Assembly: GCA_017399175.1 (NCBI GenBank)
Contig: JAFQEE010000058.1
Location: 1 to 62,825, forward strand
Origin: Clostridia bacterium
GTDB taxonomy: Bacteria > Bacillota > Clostridia > Oscillospirales > Acutalibacteraceae
Reading direction: 5' to 3'
DNA length: 62,825 bases
Shown here: positions 24,835-32,491 of the stretch, in pieces
Layout of the letters: every line of letters starts with the position of its first letter
Numbering within the stretch: the stretch's first letter is position 1
Notes under the pieces: generated by a model
Told to the model about the DNA's origin: nothing
Seen by the model: the letters and a program-made list of their open reading frames with translations, nothing else
Database searches by the model: none
Position numbers and translations under genes: made by a program

Positions 24835-26259
24835 ATGGGAAATAACGAAATCAGACCTTTTGGTTGGCGCGATAAACTGGGTTATGCAATGGGTGATATG
24901 GGTTGCGGATTTTCATTCCAGCTTGTTTCAACCTTTATGCAGTTGTTTTATTTACAGTATATCGGTATCAAGGCAGCGGACTATGCGGTAATTATTCTTA
25001 TCTCAAAAATTTTTGACGCAGTTAACGATGTTCTTATCGGTAATCTTGTCGATACAAAAAGACTTGGTAAAAAGAGTAAGTATATGCCTTGGATTATAGC
25101 AGGTGGTTTAATCCTCGTTATCTTCAATGTAATGTTGTTTGCACCTATTACATCATTACCATATGCAGGAAAATATGCTTGGTGTCTTATTGCTTATTGT
25201 TTGTGGTCAATTGCTTACACAATGGTAAATGTTCCTTATGGTTCATTACATAGTGTTATTACAAGTGACCCGCAGGAAAGAGTTTCTCTTTCAACATTCC
25301 GTAGTGTTGGTGCTGCATTACCGGCAATCGTAATTATGATTATCCTTCCCGGTATCGTTTACAATAAGGTTAAAAACCCTGTAACAGGTATTGAAGAAGA
25401 AATCCTTAAAGGTGAAACACTTCTTCCTGTTGCTCTTGTAATGTCAGTTGTTGCTTTTGCAACTCTCTGGGGAACAACAAAGCTTGTTAAAGAAAGAGTT
25501 CAGCGTGAAGACGAGGTTAAGAATACAACAGGTATTACAGCTTTCTTCTCTGCATTCAAATCATTCTTCACAAACAGAGCTATGGTTGGTGCTACAATCG
25601 CATCAGTTGCTTCAGTTGCACTTTTCAACTCAACAATGGCTCTTAACAATATGGTTTTCCAGTATTTCTTCCAGGATACAGGTAAAGTTGGTATTGCGAT
25701 GATTGGCTCTTATGCTCCAATGATTGTGTTTATGGTTCTTTTAGGAAAGCTTACTGCTAAATTCGGCAAGAAGAATGTTATTGTAACTTGTATGCTTATC
25801 GGTGCAATTTCAGGTCTTGTTTCACTCTTTGTACCTATTTCAGCAGATATGACAGGTATGCTTGTTTATATTGTTTGTCTTATGGGTCTTAATGTTGGTA
25901 ACGCTGTATTCCAGATTTCAGTATGGGCTATTGTTGCTGACTGTATTGAAGTGAGTTACAGAAAAACAGGTAAGAGCGAAGAAGGTTCACTTTATGCTCT
26001 TTATTCATTCTTCCGTAAACTTGCGCAGGGTATCGGTCAGGCAGTAGTTTCATGGGGACTTATCGCAATCAACTTTGTTGAAGGCGAGAATGCAGTTCAG
26101 GCACCTGACTTTGGTGATAAGGTTAAAAATCTTTATTTCATTGTTCTTGCAGCAGGTTCACTTATCGCATTCCTTTCAATGGCATTTATATATAATATCG
26201 GTAAGAAGGAAGAAGCAGAACTCGCAGCAGGTGTAAATGCTTCAGCAAAAGCAGAATAA
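24835..26259 (+). CDS. GPH-family (MelB-like) sugar:cation symporter, second copy
   Basis: 474 residues and about twelve helices. It is a diverged paralog of the transporter at 22819: KLGYAMGDMGCGFSFQLVSTFMQLF, SKIFDAVNDVLIGNLVDTKR, the loop YGSLHSVITSDPQERVSLSTFRS and WAIVADCIEVSYRKTGKSEEGS. Substrate unknown; the differences in helices 1 and 2 suggest a different sugar from the first copy. It has its own promoter and terminator, so the two genes are transcribed separately. The loose AAAGAGTGG site sits 7 nt before the ATG. Confidence 0.9.
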   Translation: MGNNEIRPFGWRDKLGYAMGDMGCGFSFQLVSTFMQLFYLQYIGIKAADYAVIILISKIFDAVNDVLIGNLVDTKRLGKKSKYMPWIIAGGLILVIFNVMLFAPITSLPYAGKYAWCLIAYCLWSIAYTMVNVPYGSLHSVITSDPQERVSLSTFRSVGAALPAIVIMIILPGIVYNKVKNPVTGIEEEILKGETLLPVALVMSVVAFATLWGTTKLVKERVQREDEVKNTTGITAFFSAFKSFFTNRAMVGATIASVASVALFNSTMALNNMVFQYFFQDTGKVGIAMIGSYAPMIVFMVLLGKLTAKFGKKNVIVTCMLIGAISGLVSLFVPISADMTGMLVYIVCLMGLNVGNAVFQISVWAIVADCIEVSYRKTGKSEEGSLYALYSFFRKLAQGIGQAVVSWGLIAINFVEGENAVQAPDFGDKVKNLYFIVLAAGSLIAFLSMAFIYNIGKKEEAELAAGVNASAKAE

Positions 26260-26273
26260 AAATATGCTTATTA

Positions 26274-26309
26274 AAATGCTCTCGGGAATTTTCCTGAGGG
26301 CATTTTTTA
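26274..26309 (+). terminator. Terminator of the second GPH transporter
   Basis: AAATGCtCTCgGGA / TCCtGAGgGCATTT imperfect hairpin followed by TTTT, starting 15 nt after the stop. Confidence 0.8.
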
Positions 26310-26388
26310 CATTTTGTTAATATAAAGGTAATTATTTCCAAATAAATGTGATATAATATATTTGGAAATAATTAAAAGGAAGATTGAA

Positions 26389-26823
26389 ATGAGTTTTTCA
26401 CAACGATTAAGAGAAATGTTGCAAAGATTGAGTTTTAAAGTGCAACAATTTATGGTAGGACGATATGGTACAGACCAGTTTACATTGTTTTTAATAATAT
26501 TCTCAATGGTGTTTACATTTTTAGGGAATTTTCGACCAATGCGATTTTTATATTTTATTGGTGTTGCCATAATTTTTTATGGTTTGTTCAGAACATTGTC
26601 GAAAAATTACGAAGCAAGAAGAAAAGAATTGAATTGGTATTTAAGATGGTCTGAAAAGCCAAAAGCAGAATTAAAACTTTTTGGTAATAAACTCCGCGAC
26701 AGAAATACACATAAGTATTTTAAATGCAAGGAATGTAAAACCGTTTTGCGAGTGCCGAAAAACAGAGGTAAAATTGAAATTACCTGTCCGAAATGCAGAG
26801 CAAAAGTTGTTAAGAAAACATAA
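26389..26823 (+). CDS. Small membrane protein with C-terminal zinc ribbon
   Basis: 144 residues. The ATG at 26389 is chosen because AAAAGGAAG lies 6 nt upstream; an ATG at 26362 has no such site. Two short transmembrane helices (about 30-70) are followed by a basic linker and a zinc ribbon (FKCKECKTVLRVPKNRGKIEITCPKCRAKVVKK; C-x2-C and C-x2-C). The family resembles single-gene membrane zinc-ribbon proteins of Clostridia; role unknown. It is a single transcription unit, bounded downstream by a perfect inverted repeat. Confidence 0.7.
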   Translation: MSFSQRLREMLQRLSFKVQQFMVGRYGTDQFTLFLIIFSMVFTFLGNFRPMRFLYFIGVAIIFYGLFRTLSKNYEARRKELNWYLRWSEKPKAELKLFGNKLRDRNTHKYFKCKECKTVLRVPKNRGKIEITCPKCRAKVVKKT

Positions 26824-26831
26824 GATGATTC

Positions 26832-26910
26832 GTAGGGGTCGGCGTCCTCGACGACCCATTGTTGATTTACTGATATCTTGGTTCGGGTCGTCGAGGACGC
26901 CGACCCCTAC
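26832..26910. repeat. Perfect 26-bp inverted repeat (GTAGGGGTCGGCG family)
   Basis: Left arm at 26832-26857 and right arm at 26885-26910 are exact reverse complements, with a 27-bp loop. The arms are much more GC-rich than their surroundings. Fragments of the same unit (GGGTCGTCGTCCCCTACAAG) occur at 37253-37273, and a related outer arm (GTAGGGGCGAG) at 24467. Confidence 0.9.
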
Positions 26911-26943
26911 AACAATTTTACCATTTTGTTATAAAAAATTTTG

Positions 26944-26973
26944 AAAACAGTCCGCTAAAACGGTCTGTTTTTC
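26944..26973 (+). terminator. Hairpin terminator
   Basis: AACAG-T-CCG / CGG-T-CTGTT stem with one T:T mismatch, followed by TTTTCTTT, upstream of the promoter at 26984. Confidence 0.6.
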
Positions 26974-26983
26974 TTTATTTCTG

Positions 26984-27012
26984 TTGAAAAATCATATTTA
27001 AGGTGATATGAT
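26984..27012 (+). promoter_or_regulatory. Sigma-A promoter of the small gene at 27057
   Basis: TTGAAA (26984-26989), a 17-bp spacer and TATGAT (27007-27012). Confidence 0.6.
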
Positions 27013-27056
27013 ACTTTTCGTACAGAACAAATGTTCGGTATAGAAAGGAGGCAGAA

Positions 27057-27296
27057 ATGACTCTGGAACAAATGGGCAAGGAATATTTAAGGCAGGCAGA
27101 GGAAATCAAAGGTGTGATTGAGCGTGTTTCTGCCCTTAAAAAGGGAGTTTGCGGTATTGAATTGTACGAAATCAACAGCAAACTGACAATTCTTCGTGAA
27201 ATGGAGCGTGACACAAGACTCATAGGTCAAAGCCTTGTGGGATATTATGACAATAAGTCCAACAAAAAGTTGTATCATCATCATACTTTGAATTGA
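27057..27296 (+). CDS. Small helical protein, unknown
   Basis: 79 residues, mostly helical with heptad-like spacing (LEQMGKEYLRQAEEIKGVIERVSALKKG, then ELYEINSKLTILREMERDTRLIGQSLVGYY). No cysteine pair, membrane segment or signal peptide. It has its own promoter and a strong AAAGGAGG ribosome site 6 nt before the ATG, so it is probably a real gene. Its stop codon overlaps the -35 box of the following cohesin-like gene. The family is common as short conserved proteins in Clostridia, but I cannot name a function. Confidence 0.65.
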   Translation: MTLEQMGKEYLRQAEEIKGVIERVSALKKGVCGIELYEINSKLTILREMERDTRLIGQSLVGYYDNKSNKKLYHHHTLN

Positions 27297-27320
27297 CAAA
27301 TGTTTTTTTATAGGTATAAT
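27293..27320 (+). promoter_or_regulatory. Sigma-A promoter of the first cohesin-like gene
   Basis: TTGACA (27293-27298), a 16-bp spacer and TATAAT (27315-27320). The -35 box overlaps the previous gene's stop codon. Confidence 0.7.
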
Positions 27321-27351
27321 TATACTTATAAAGAATAATGAGGTGATATGC

Positions 27352-28431
27352 GTGAAAAAGCTATTAAGTTGTTTTTTAGTTCTTTTCATTCTGTTTATAA
27401 ATGCTGTACCATGCTTTGCGGCTAACCCTACTTTGTCAGTCGGAGTAAGCGATTATTATGTTGACCCGGGTAAAACAATAACTGTAAATGTTAACCTTTC
27501 AGGTGGTTCTTGTTTGGGTACACTTGAGTTTTCAGTAAATTTCAATCCTTCAGAATTTGAATATGTTGCTAATACAGCAAAGGGTTCAGGAATATTTGCT
27601 ACAAGTGAAACAATTACACCTTCAAACTCGGGATATATTACATTCAATGGAGTTGCAACTGAATCTGCCACGGCGGGTGGTAGCGTTGTATCTTTCAAGT
27701 TGAAAGCACTTAAAACAGGTGGTGTAATTTCTCTTACAGTTAATGGTGCAACTGATGCAGAAGGGAATCCCGTTTCAGTAACAAAATCAAGTGTTAAGCT
27801 TAATTGCGGTCACGGTCTTATGAAATGGACTGTTACACAGGAGCCTACTTGTATGCTTTATGGTAAAGAGGAAGGCGTTTGCTCTTGCGGACATACAGAA
27901 AAACGCGAAATTAAGCCAAATGATAATCACACATTCACTGACTCAACAGTTATAACTGAACCTACTTGTACAAAAACAGGTGTTAAAATAGGTACTTGTT
28001 CAGTTTGTAATCAAGAGGGTGCAAAATCTGTAATCCCTGCATTGGGACACAGTTTTTCCGATTGGACGGTTACAAAAGAGCCTACTGATACAACATTAGG
28101 TATCAAGGAAAGAACTTGTAAGGTTTGTAAGGAAAAGGAAACACAGATGATTTCCCCTACAGGTGATATTCAGGATGAGCCTACAAGTGACGAAATGCCT
28201 ACTGATGAACCCGTAATTGACGAGCCGACTGCTCCGACAACAGAGCCTGATTACAATAATTATTATGAAATCGAAACAGAGCCTACAACAGAAAACAATG
28301 GTATTTTAGATAAGCTTTTCGGTGATAACACCAAGGGTAGTAATGTGGCACTTGTTGCAGTAACAGGACTTACAGTTCTGATTGTTGGTTTCCTTATCGC
28401 ATATCTCGTTCTTCTTCGTAAAAAGAAATAA
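27352..28431 (+). CDS. Membrane-anchored cohesin-like surface protein with Cys repeats
   Basis: 359 residues from the GTG at 27352, preferred because GAGGTGAT lies 7 nt upstream and a proper signal peptide follows (MKKLLSCFLVLFILFINAVPCFA). Residues 27-150 are a cohesin-like beta-sandwich (VDPGKTITVNVNLSGG..LGTLEFSVNFNPSEFEYV). Residues 151-268 carry Cys repeats of the GH-x-PTC-x3-G-x-C-x2-C kind (C177/C179, C216-x2-C219, C256-x2-C259). An acidic Pro/Thr linker (275-315) and a terminal transmembrane helix (332-355, ending RKKK) attach it to the membrane. It would be the anchor of the small scaffold formed with the two later cohesin-like proteins. Binding partner is unproven. Confidence 0.8.
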   Translation: MKKLLSCFLVLFILFINAVPCFAANPTLSVGVSDYYVDPGKTITVNVNLSGGSCLGTLEFSVNFNPSEFEYVANTAKGSGIFATSETITPSNSGYITFNGVATESATAGGSVVSFKLKALKTGGVISLTVNGATDAEGNPVSVTKSSVKLNCGHGLMKWTVTQEPTCMLYGKEEGVCSCGHTEKREIKPNDNHTFTDSTVITEPTCTKTGVKIGTCSVCNQEGAKSVIPALGHSFSDWTVTKEPTDTTLGIKERTCKVCKEKETQMISPTGDIQDEPTSDEMPTDEPVIDEPTAPTTEPDYNNYYEIETEPTTENNGILDKLFGDNTKGSNVALVAVTGLTVLIVGFLIAYLVLLRKKK

Positions 28432-28441
28432 TTGATGAAAG

Positions 28442-28472
28442 CCTTGCAGTAATTGATTCTGCAAGGTTTTTT
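28442..28472 (+). terminator. Terminator of the first cohesin-like gene
   Basis: CCTTGCAG (28442-28449) / CTGCAAGG (28459-28466) stem followed by TTTTTT. Confidence 0.9.
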
Positions 28473-28475
28473 CTA

Positions 28476-28504
28476 TTGAAAACAATATATTTATATGTTA
28501 AAAT
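28476..28504 (+). promoter_or_regulatory. Sigma-A promoter of the GH3 gene
   Basis: TTGAAA (28476-28481), a 17-bp spacer with TG just before the -10, and TAAAAT (28499-28504). Confidence 0.6.
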
Positions 28505-28536
28505 CAACTTATTAAAGTATAAGGGGATAAATAACT

Positions 28537-30978
28537 ATGCCAAAAATTACGGAAAAAATAGTTGTAGCAGCAATGAAATTAGGGATGAAAATAATAGGCT
28601 CTGATGTTTCACAGGAAGAAGCCGTACAGGCGCTTGGCGAAGTAACTGTAACTGACGGTATGCCTGAGGTTTTAAGAGAAGCAGCAGGTGAAACTGCAGT
28701 TCTTCTTGAAAACAACGGAGTTTTACCATTTAAAAAAGGTAGCAGGGTTTCACTTTTCGGTCGAGTACAGAATGACTGGTTCTTCACAGGTTACGGTTCA
28801 GGCGGTGATGTTAAAAAGCCTTACGGTGTAAATCTTATTGACGGATTTAAAAACTGTGAAGATTTGGTTCTTAATACAAAGCTTGCTGATACATATGAAA
28901 AATGGTGCAAGGAAAATCCCGTTGACCATGGTGTGTGGGGACATTGGCCGAGATTTTATCCTGAAATGCCACTTACGGCTGAAATCGTAAAAGAGGCAAA
29001 GGCGGAAAGTGACAATGCGGTTTTCGTGATTGGTCGTTCATCAGGTGAAGATAGAGAAAATGCACTTGAAAAAGGTAGTTTTTACATAACTGACGATGAA
29101 AGAACAGCACTTCACAGAATTTGCGAACAGTTCGACAATGTTACAATTCTTCTCAATATCGGTTCTGTTATTGATATGAGCTGGCTTCGTGAATTCGGCA
29201 GTAAAATCGGTGCTGTTATGATAGTATGGCAGGGCGGTATGGAAAGCGGTAACGCAGTTGCTGACTTGCTTTGCGGTAAAGTTAATCCTTGCGGACGACT
29301 TACTGACACTATCGCAAGGAAATATGAAGATTATCCGTCATCAGAAAATTTTGGTAAACTTGAATACAACTATTACGAAGAAGATATTTATGTAGGTTAC
29401 CGTTATTTCGAAACATTTAATAAGGATGCAGTTGTTTATCCTTTTGGTTACGGTCTTTCATATACTGATTTTGATATTACATTTGATTCAGCAGAACAGA
29501 ATGAAGAAGGTGTGACAGTTAAATGTACTGTTAAGAATACAGGTGAGCTTGCAGGTAAAGAGGTTGTAGAGGTTTATGTTTCAAAGCCTTGCGGAAGACT
29601 TGGTAACCCTGCAAAAGAACTTGTTGCATTCGGCAAGACAAAGGTGTTAGCACCTGATGAGAGTGAAACTCTTGAAATCGCAGTACCTGTTGAAAGATTC
29701 TGGTCATATGACGATAATGGTGCAAGCGGATATGCATTCGCTTATGTAATGGAAAAGGGTGAATATGCACTCTGCGTAGGTAAAAATGTCCGCGAAGCAG
29801 AAAAGGTGTGGAGTTATTATCAGGACGAAACAAAAGAAATGCTTAAACTCAAACAGGTTTCTGCACCACAGATATCATTCAACAGATTTGTAAATACAGA
29901 AAACGGACTTGAAAAAAGAGCTGTAAGAACTCGTCACTATGATTTGAAACAAGTTATACTTGAAAATATCGGTGAAGGTGTTGCTATTACAGGCGACAAG
30001 GGATATAAGTTATCTGATGTTGAAGCAGGAAAAGTTTCAATGGAAGATTTTATTGCACAGTTAAGCCTTGACGAGCTTGAAGCAATCTCCCGCGGTGACT
30101 ATAAGATGGACAGTCCTCTCGGTGCAAAGGGTAATGCAGGTGCTATGGGTGGTATTCTTCAGAGTCTTCGCGATAAGGGCATTCCACCAATGATTACAAC
30201 TGACGGACCATCGGGTATCCGACTCCTTTCATATTGTTCATTGATTCCTAACGGAACAGCACTCGCAAGCACATTCAATACAGAACTTGTGGAAAAGGTT
30301 TATGCAAAAATCAGCGAAGAATTAAAGGCAAAGGGTAGCGATATCCTTTTAGCACCCGGTATGAATATTCACCGTAGCCACCTTTGTGGTCGAAATTTTG
30401 AATATTATTCAGAAGACCCTGTTGTAACAGGCCTTATGGGTGCTGCTGCAGTAAAGGGTATTCAGACCTGTGGCGGTAGTGCTTGTCCTAAACATTATGC
30501 TTGTAATAATCAGGAAGTTAACCGTACGAAGAACGATTCTCGTGTTTCTGAAAGAGCTTTGCGTGAAATTTACCTTAAGGGCTTTGAAATCTGCGTAAAG
30601 ACAGCAAAGCCAAACACAATTATGACATCATACAACAAAATAAACGGTGTATGGGGACATTATAACTACGAACTCTGCGAAAGAGTCCTTCGTGAGGAAT
30701 GGGGATTTGACGGAGTTGTTATGACTGACTGGTGGATGCGTCCTTCAAAGAGCCCTGAATTCCCTATGATGCGTGACCAGGCATACAGAGTAAGAGCAGG
30801 TGTCAATGTTCTTATGCCGGGCGGTGACAGAGTGACTAATGGTAAGCCTGACGGCACACTCCTTAAAACCTATGGTCAAAAAGACGGAATCACACTTTAC
30901 GAAATGCAGAGAAACGCAAGCTTCGTCCTTAAACTTTGTATGAAAAAATACAAATTAAATCACATTGTAAAATTTTAG
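28537..30978 (+). CDS. Glycoside hydrolase family 3, circularly permuted (beta-glucosidase-like)
   Basis: 813 residues without signal peptide, so cytoplasmic. The domain order is reversed from most GH3 enzymes: the (alpha/beta)6 C-type domain comes first (about 45-270, LREAAGETAVLLENNGVLPF...), then a fibronectin-III-like domain (about 300-420, FGYGLSYTDFDI...TVKNTGELAGKEVVEVYVS), then the catalytic TIM-barrel (about 490-805) with ITTDGPSGIRL, CPKHYACNNQE and the nucleophile Asp731 in GVVMTDWW. Ruminococcus albus beta-glucosidase has the same permutation. It probably releases glucose or another sugar from imported oligosaccharides. AAGGGGAT precedes the ATG. It is the only enzyme inside the cohesin cluster. 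Confidence 0.92.
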   Translation: MPKITEKIVVAAMKLGMKIIGSDVSQEEAVQALGEVTVTDGMPEVLREAAGETAVLLENNGVLPFKKGSRVSLFGRVQNDWFFTGYGSGGDVKKPYGVNLIDGFKNCEDLVLNTKLADTYEKWCKENPVDHGVWGHWPRFYPEMPLTAEIVKEAKAESDNAVFVIGRSSGEDRENALEKGSFYITDDERTALHRICEQFDNVTILLNIGSVIDMSWLREFGSKIGAVMIVWQGGMESGNAVADLLCGKVNPCGRLTDTIARKYEDYPSSENFGKLEYNYYEEDIYVGYRYFETFNKDAVVYPFGYGLSYTDFDITFDSAEQNEEGVTVKCTVKNTGELAGKEVVEVYVSKPCGRLGNPAKELVAFGKTKVLAPDESETLEIAVPVERFWSYDDNGASGYAFAYVMEKGEYALCVGKNVREAEKVWSYYQDETKEMLKLKQVSAPQISFNRFVNTENGLEKRAVRTRHYDLKQVILENIGEGVAITGDKGYKLSDVEAGKVSMEDFIAQLSLDELEAISRGDYKMDSPLGAKGNAGAMGGILQSLRDKGIPPMITTDGPSGIRLLSYCSLIPNGTALASTFNTELVEKVYAKISEELKAKGSDILLAPGMNIHRSHLCGRNFEYYSEDPVVTGLMGAAAVKGIQTCGGSACPKHYACNNQEVNRTKNDSRVSERALREIYLKGFEICVKTAKPNTIMTSYNKINGVWGHYNYELCERVLREEWGFDGVVMTDWWMRPSKSPEFPMMRDQAYRVRAGVNVLMPGGDRVTNGKPDGTLLKTYGQKDGITLYEMQRNASFVLKLCMKKYKLNHIVKF

Positions 30979-30998
30979 TGAACATCTTGTCGAAAGTA

Positions 30999-31027
30999 TT
31001 GACTGTGGTTATAAAATATGCTTTAAT
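30999..31027 (+). promoter_or_regulatory. Sigma-A promoter of the cohesin-dockerin gene
   Basis: TTGACT (30999-31004), a 17-bp spacer and TTTAAT (31022-31027), 32 bp before the start codon. Confidence 0.6.
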
Positions 31028-31059
31028 TTCTTATGTTGTTAAACGAGGAGAGTGGTAAA

Positions 31060-32322
31060 ATGAAAAAAGCGTTATGTTTGATTTTATCGGTAATTATCGC
31101 GTTTGGTGCATTATCGGTTCTTGCGTATGCAGCAGATGCACCTGAAGTATCACTTAAGGTTGATAAACAGGAAGTGCGTAAGGGCGAAACTGTTACAGTA
31201 ACGGTTGAAATTCCCAAAAACTCAAAAATCTGTGCGGCAACAATCAACTTTGTTTATGATACTGATTGTTATACCTTGAAAGAGGCAACTGCAAACGGAC
31301 TTATCAGCGGTGAACAGCTTAACGAAGACTACAAGAGCACAAAAAAAGTAAGATATGTTGCAGCCATTGTTGACGGAATTACAAAAGGCGGGGCTCTCTT
31401 TACTGTTGAGTTAGATGTTAGAAAACCAAATGGTAAGCTGTCACTCGATATTGAAGAAGTTGCTGTTGGAGAAAAAGATAAAACAGAGGTTGTTACTGCA
31501 AAAGTTAAGGCAAAATCAACACTTGAAGCTGTGCTTACATGTCGTCACGACTTTATGGAAAAAATTATCAAGCAGGCAACTTGTGTCAGAACAGGCGAAA
31601 AGGCACAGGTGTGTAAAATTTGCGATTTTACAAAAGATTCAACTGTTATCGAGGCAAAAGGTCATACTCTTAACACGGTTACAGTTGAGCCGACTTGCGA
31701 TAAAGCGGGTAAACAGTACGATGAATGTACTGTTTGTAATTGGAAATCGGCAGAAAAAGTGTTGAAAGCAAAGGGGCATGATACCCAAACAGTTGTCGTT
31801 GACTCAACATGTGCAAACGAAGGCAAAAAGTATGAGGAATGTAAGGTTTGCGGTTGGAAATCCGAACCACAAGCAATCAAGACAAAGCCACACGATACAG
31901 AAACAATTACTGTTCCTGCAACTTGTGATACAGATGGTGAAACATACTTACAATGTAAAGAGTGCGGATGGAAATCTGAATCCGTTGTGCTTAAAGCAGG
32001 TCACAAAGCAGGTGACTGGGAAGTTGTAATCGAGGCAACTGAAACAGAAAAGGGCATGAAAGTGAAAAAATGTACTGTTTGCGGTGCAGTTGTGGAGGAA
32101 GCAGAAATTCCTGTAAAAGAGCCGGGTGCTGTTAAAGGTGATGTAAACGGTGACGGTGAGCTTTCAGCAGTTGACGCGAGAATGATTCTCCGTCATGTTG
32201 CTCGTGTGGAAACTCTTACATTATCACAGATGGCAAATGCTGATGTTAACGGTGACCTTAAAATCACGGCAGTTGATGCGCGTCGCATTTTGCGTATGGT
32301 GGCAGGGCTTGAAAAGGCATAA
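31060..32322 (+). CDS. Secreted protein: cohesin-like module, five Cys repeats, C-terminal type-I dockerin
   Basis: 420 residues from the ATG at 31060, chosen because GAGGAGAG lies 7 nt upstream; an in-frame ATG at 31033 would spoil the signal peptide. Layout: signal peptide (1-24), cohesin-like module (27-150; VRKGETVTVTVEIPKNSKI, NFVYDTDCYTLKEA), five repeats of about 38 residues with C-x2-C (185/188, 223/226, 261/264, 299/302, 338/341), then a dockerin (360-417) with two calcium loops DVNGDGELSAVDAR and DVNGDLKITAVDAR. A protein with both a cohesin-like and a dockerin end could link or polymerise. In known cellulosomes dockerins bind cohesins; the pairing here is inferred. Confidence 0.85.
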   Translation: MKKALCLILSVIIAFGALSVLAYAADAPEVSLKVDKQEVRKGETVTVTVEIPKNSKICAATINFVYDTDCYTLKEATANGLISGEQLNEDYKSTKKVRYVAAIVDGITKGGALFTVELDVRKPNGKLSLDIEEVAVGEKDKTEVVTAKVKAKSTLEAVLTCRHDFMEKIIKQATCVRTGEKAQVCKICDFTKDSTVIEAKGHTLNTVTVEPTCDKAGKQYDECTVCNWKSAEKVLKAKGHDTQTVVVDSTCANEGKKYEECKVCGWKSEPQAIKTKPHDTETITVPATCDTDGETYLQCKECGWKSESVVLKAGHKAGDWEVVIEATETEKGMKVKKCTVCGAVVEEAEIPVKEPGAVKGDVNGDGELSAVDARMILRHVARVETLTLSQMANADVNGDLKITAVDARRILRMVAGLEKA

Positions 32323-32362
32323 AAACAGTTAAAAATTAACAAAAATTTAAAGAATTAGTTTA

Positions 32363-32391
32363 TTGACATCTGTCACATATCGTGATATAAT
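32363..32391 (+). promoter_or_regulatory. Strong sigma-A promoter with a palindrome in the spacer
   Basis: TTGACA (32363-32368), a 17-bp spacer and TATAAT (32386-32391), close to consensus. The spacer carries an inverted repeat TCAC-ATATC-GTGA (32373-32385), placed where a repressor could block polymerase. Confidence 0.75.
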
Positions 32392-32427
32392 CAAACTAAC
32401 AATTGGTACAATTATGTACAAAATTGC

Positions 32428-32470
32428 TGTTGCGTGTGCAACAAATAAAATTATTTTGGGCCCGGTGCCC
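32428..32470 (+). promoter_or_regulatory. Structured 5' leader of the third cohesin-like gene
   Basis: Within a leader of about 95 nt there is a perfect hairpin TGTTGC/GCAACA (32428-32443) and a GC-rich hairpin GGGC/GCCC (32458-32470) just before the AAAAGGAAGG ribosome site. No known riboswitch class was recognised. Confidence 0.45.
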
Positions 32471-32491
32471 TGAAAAGGAAGGTAATTCAAA

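Noticed and set aside
32392-32491. Known riboswitch in the leader of the third cohesin-like gene
   Set aside because: Two plain hairpins are seen, but none of the conserved cores I know (c-di-GMP, SAM, TPP, FMN) could be matched.
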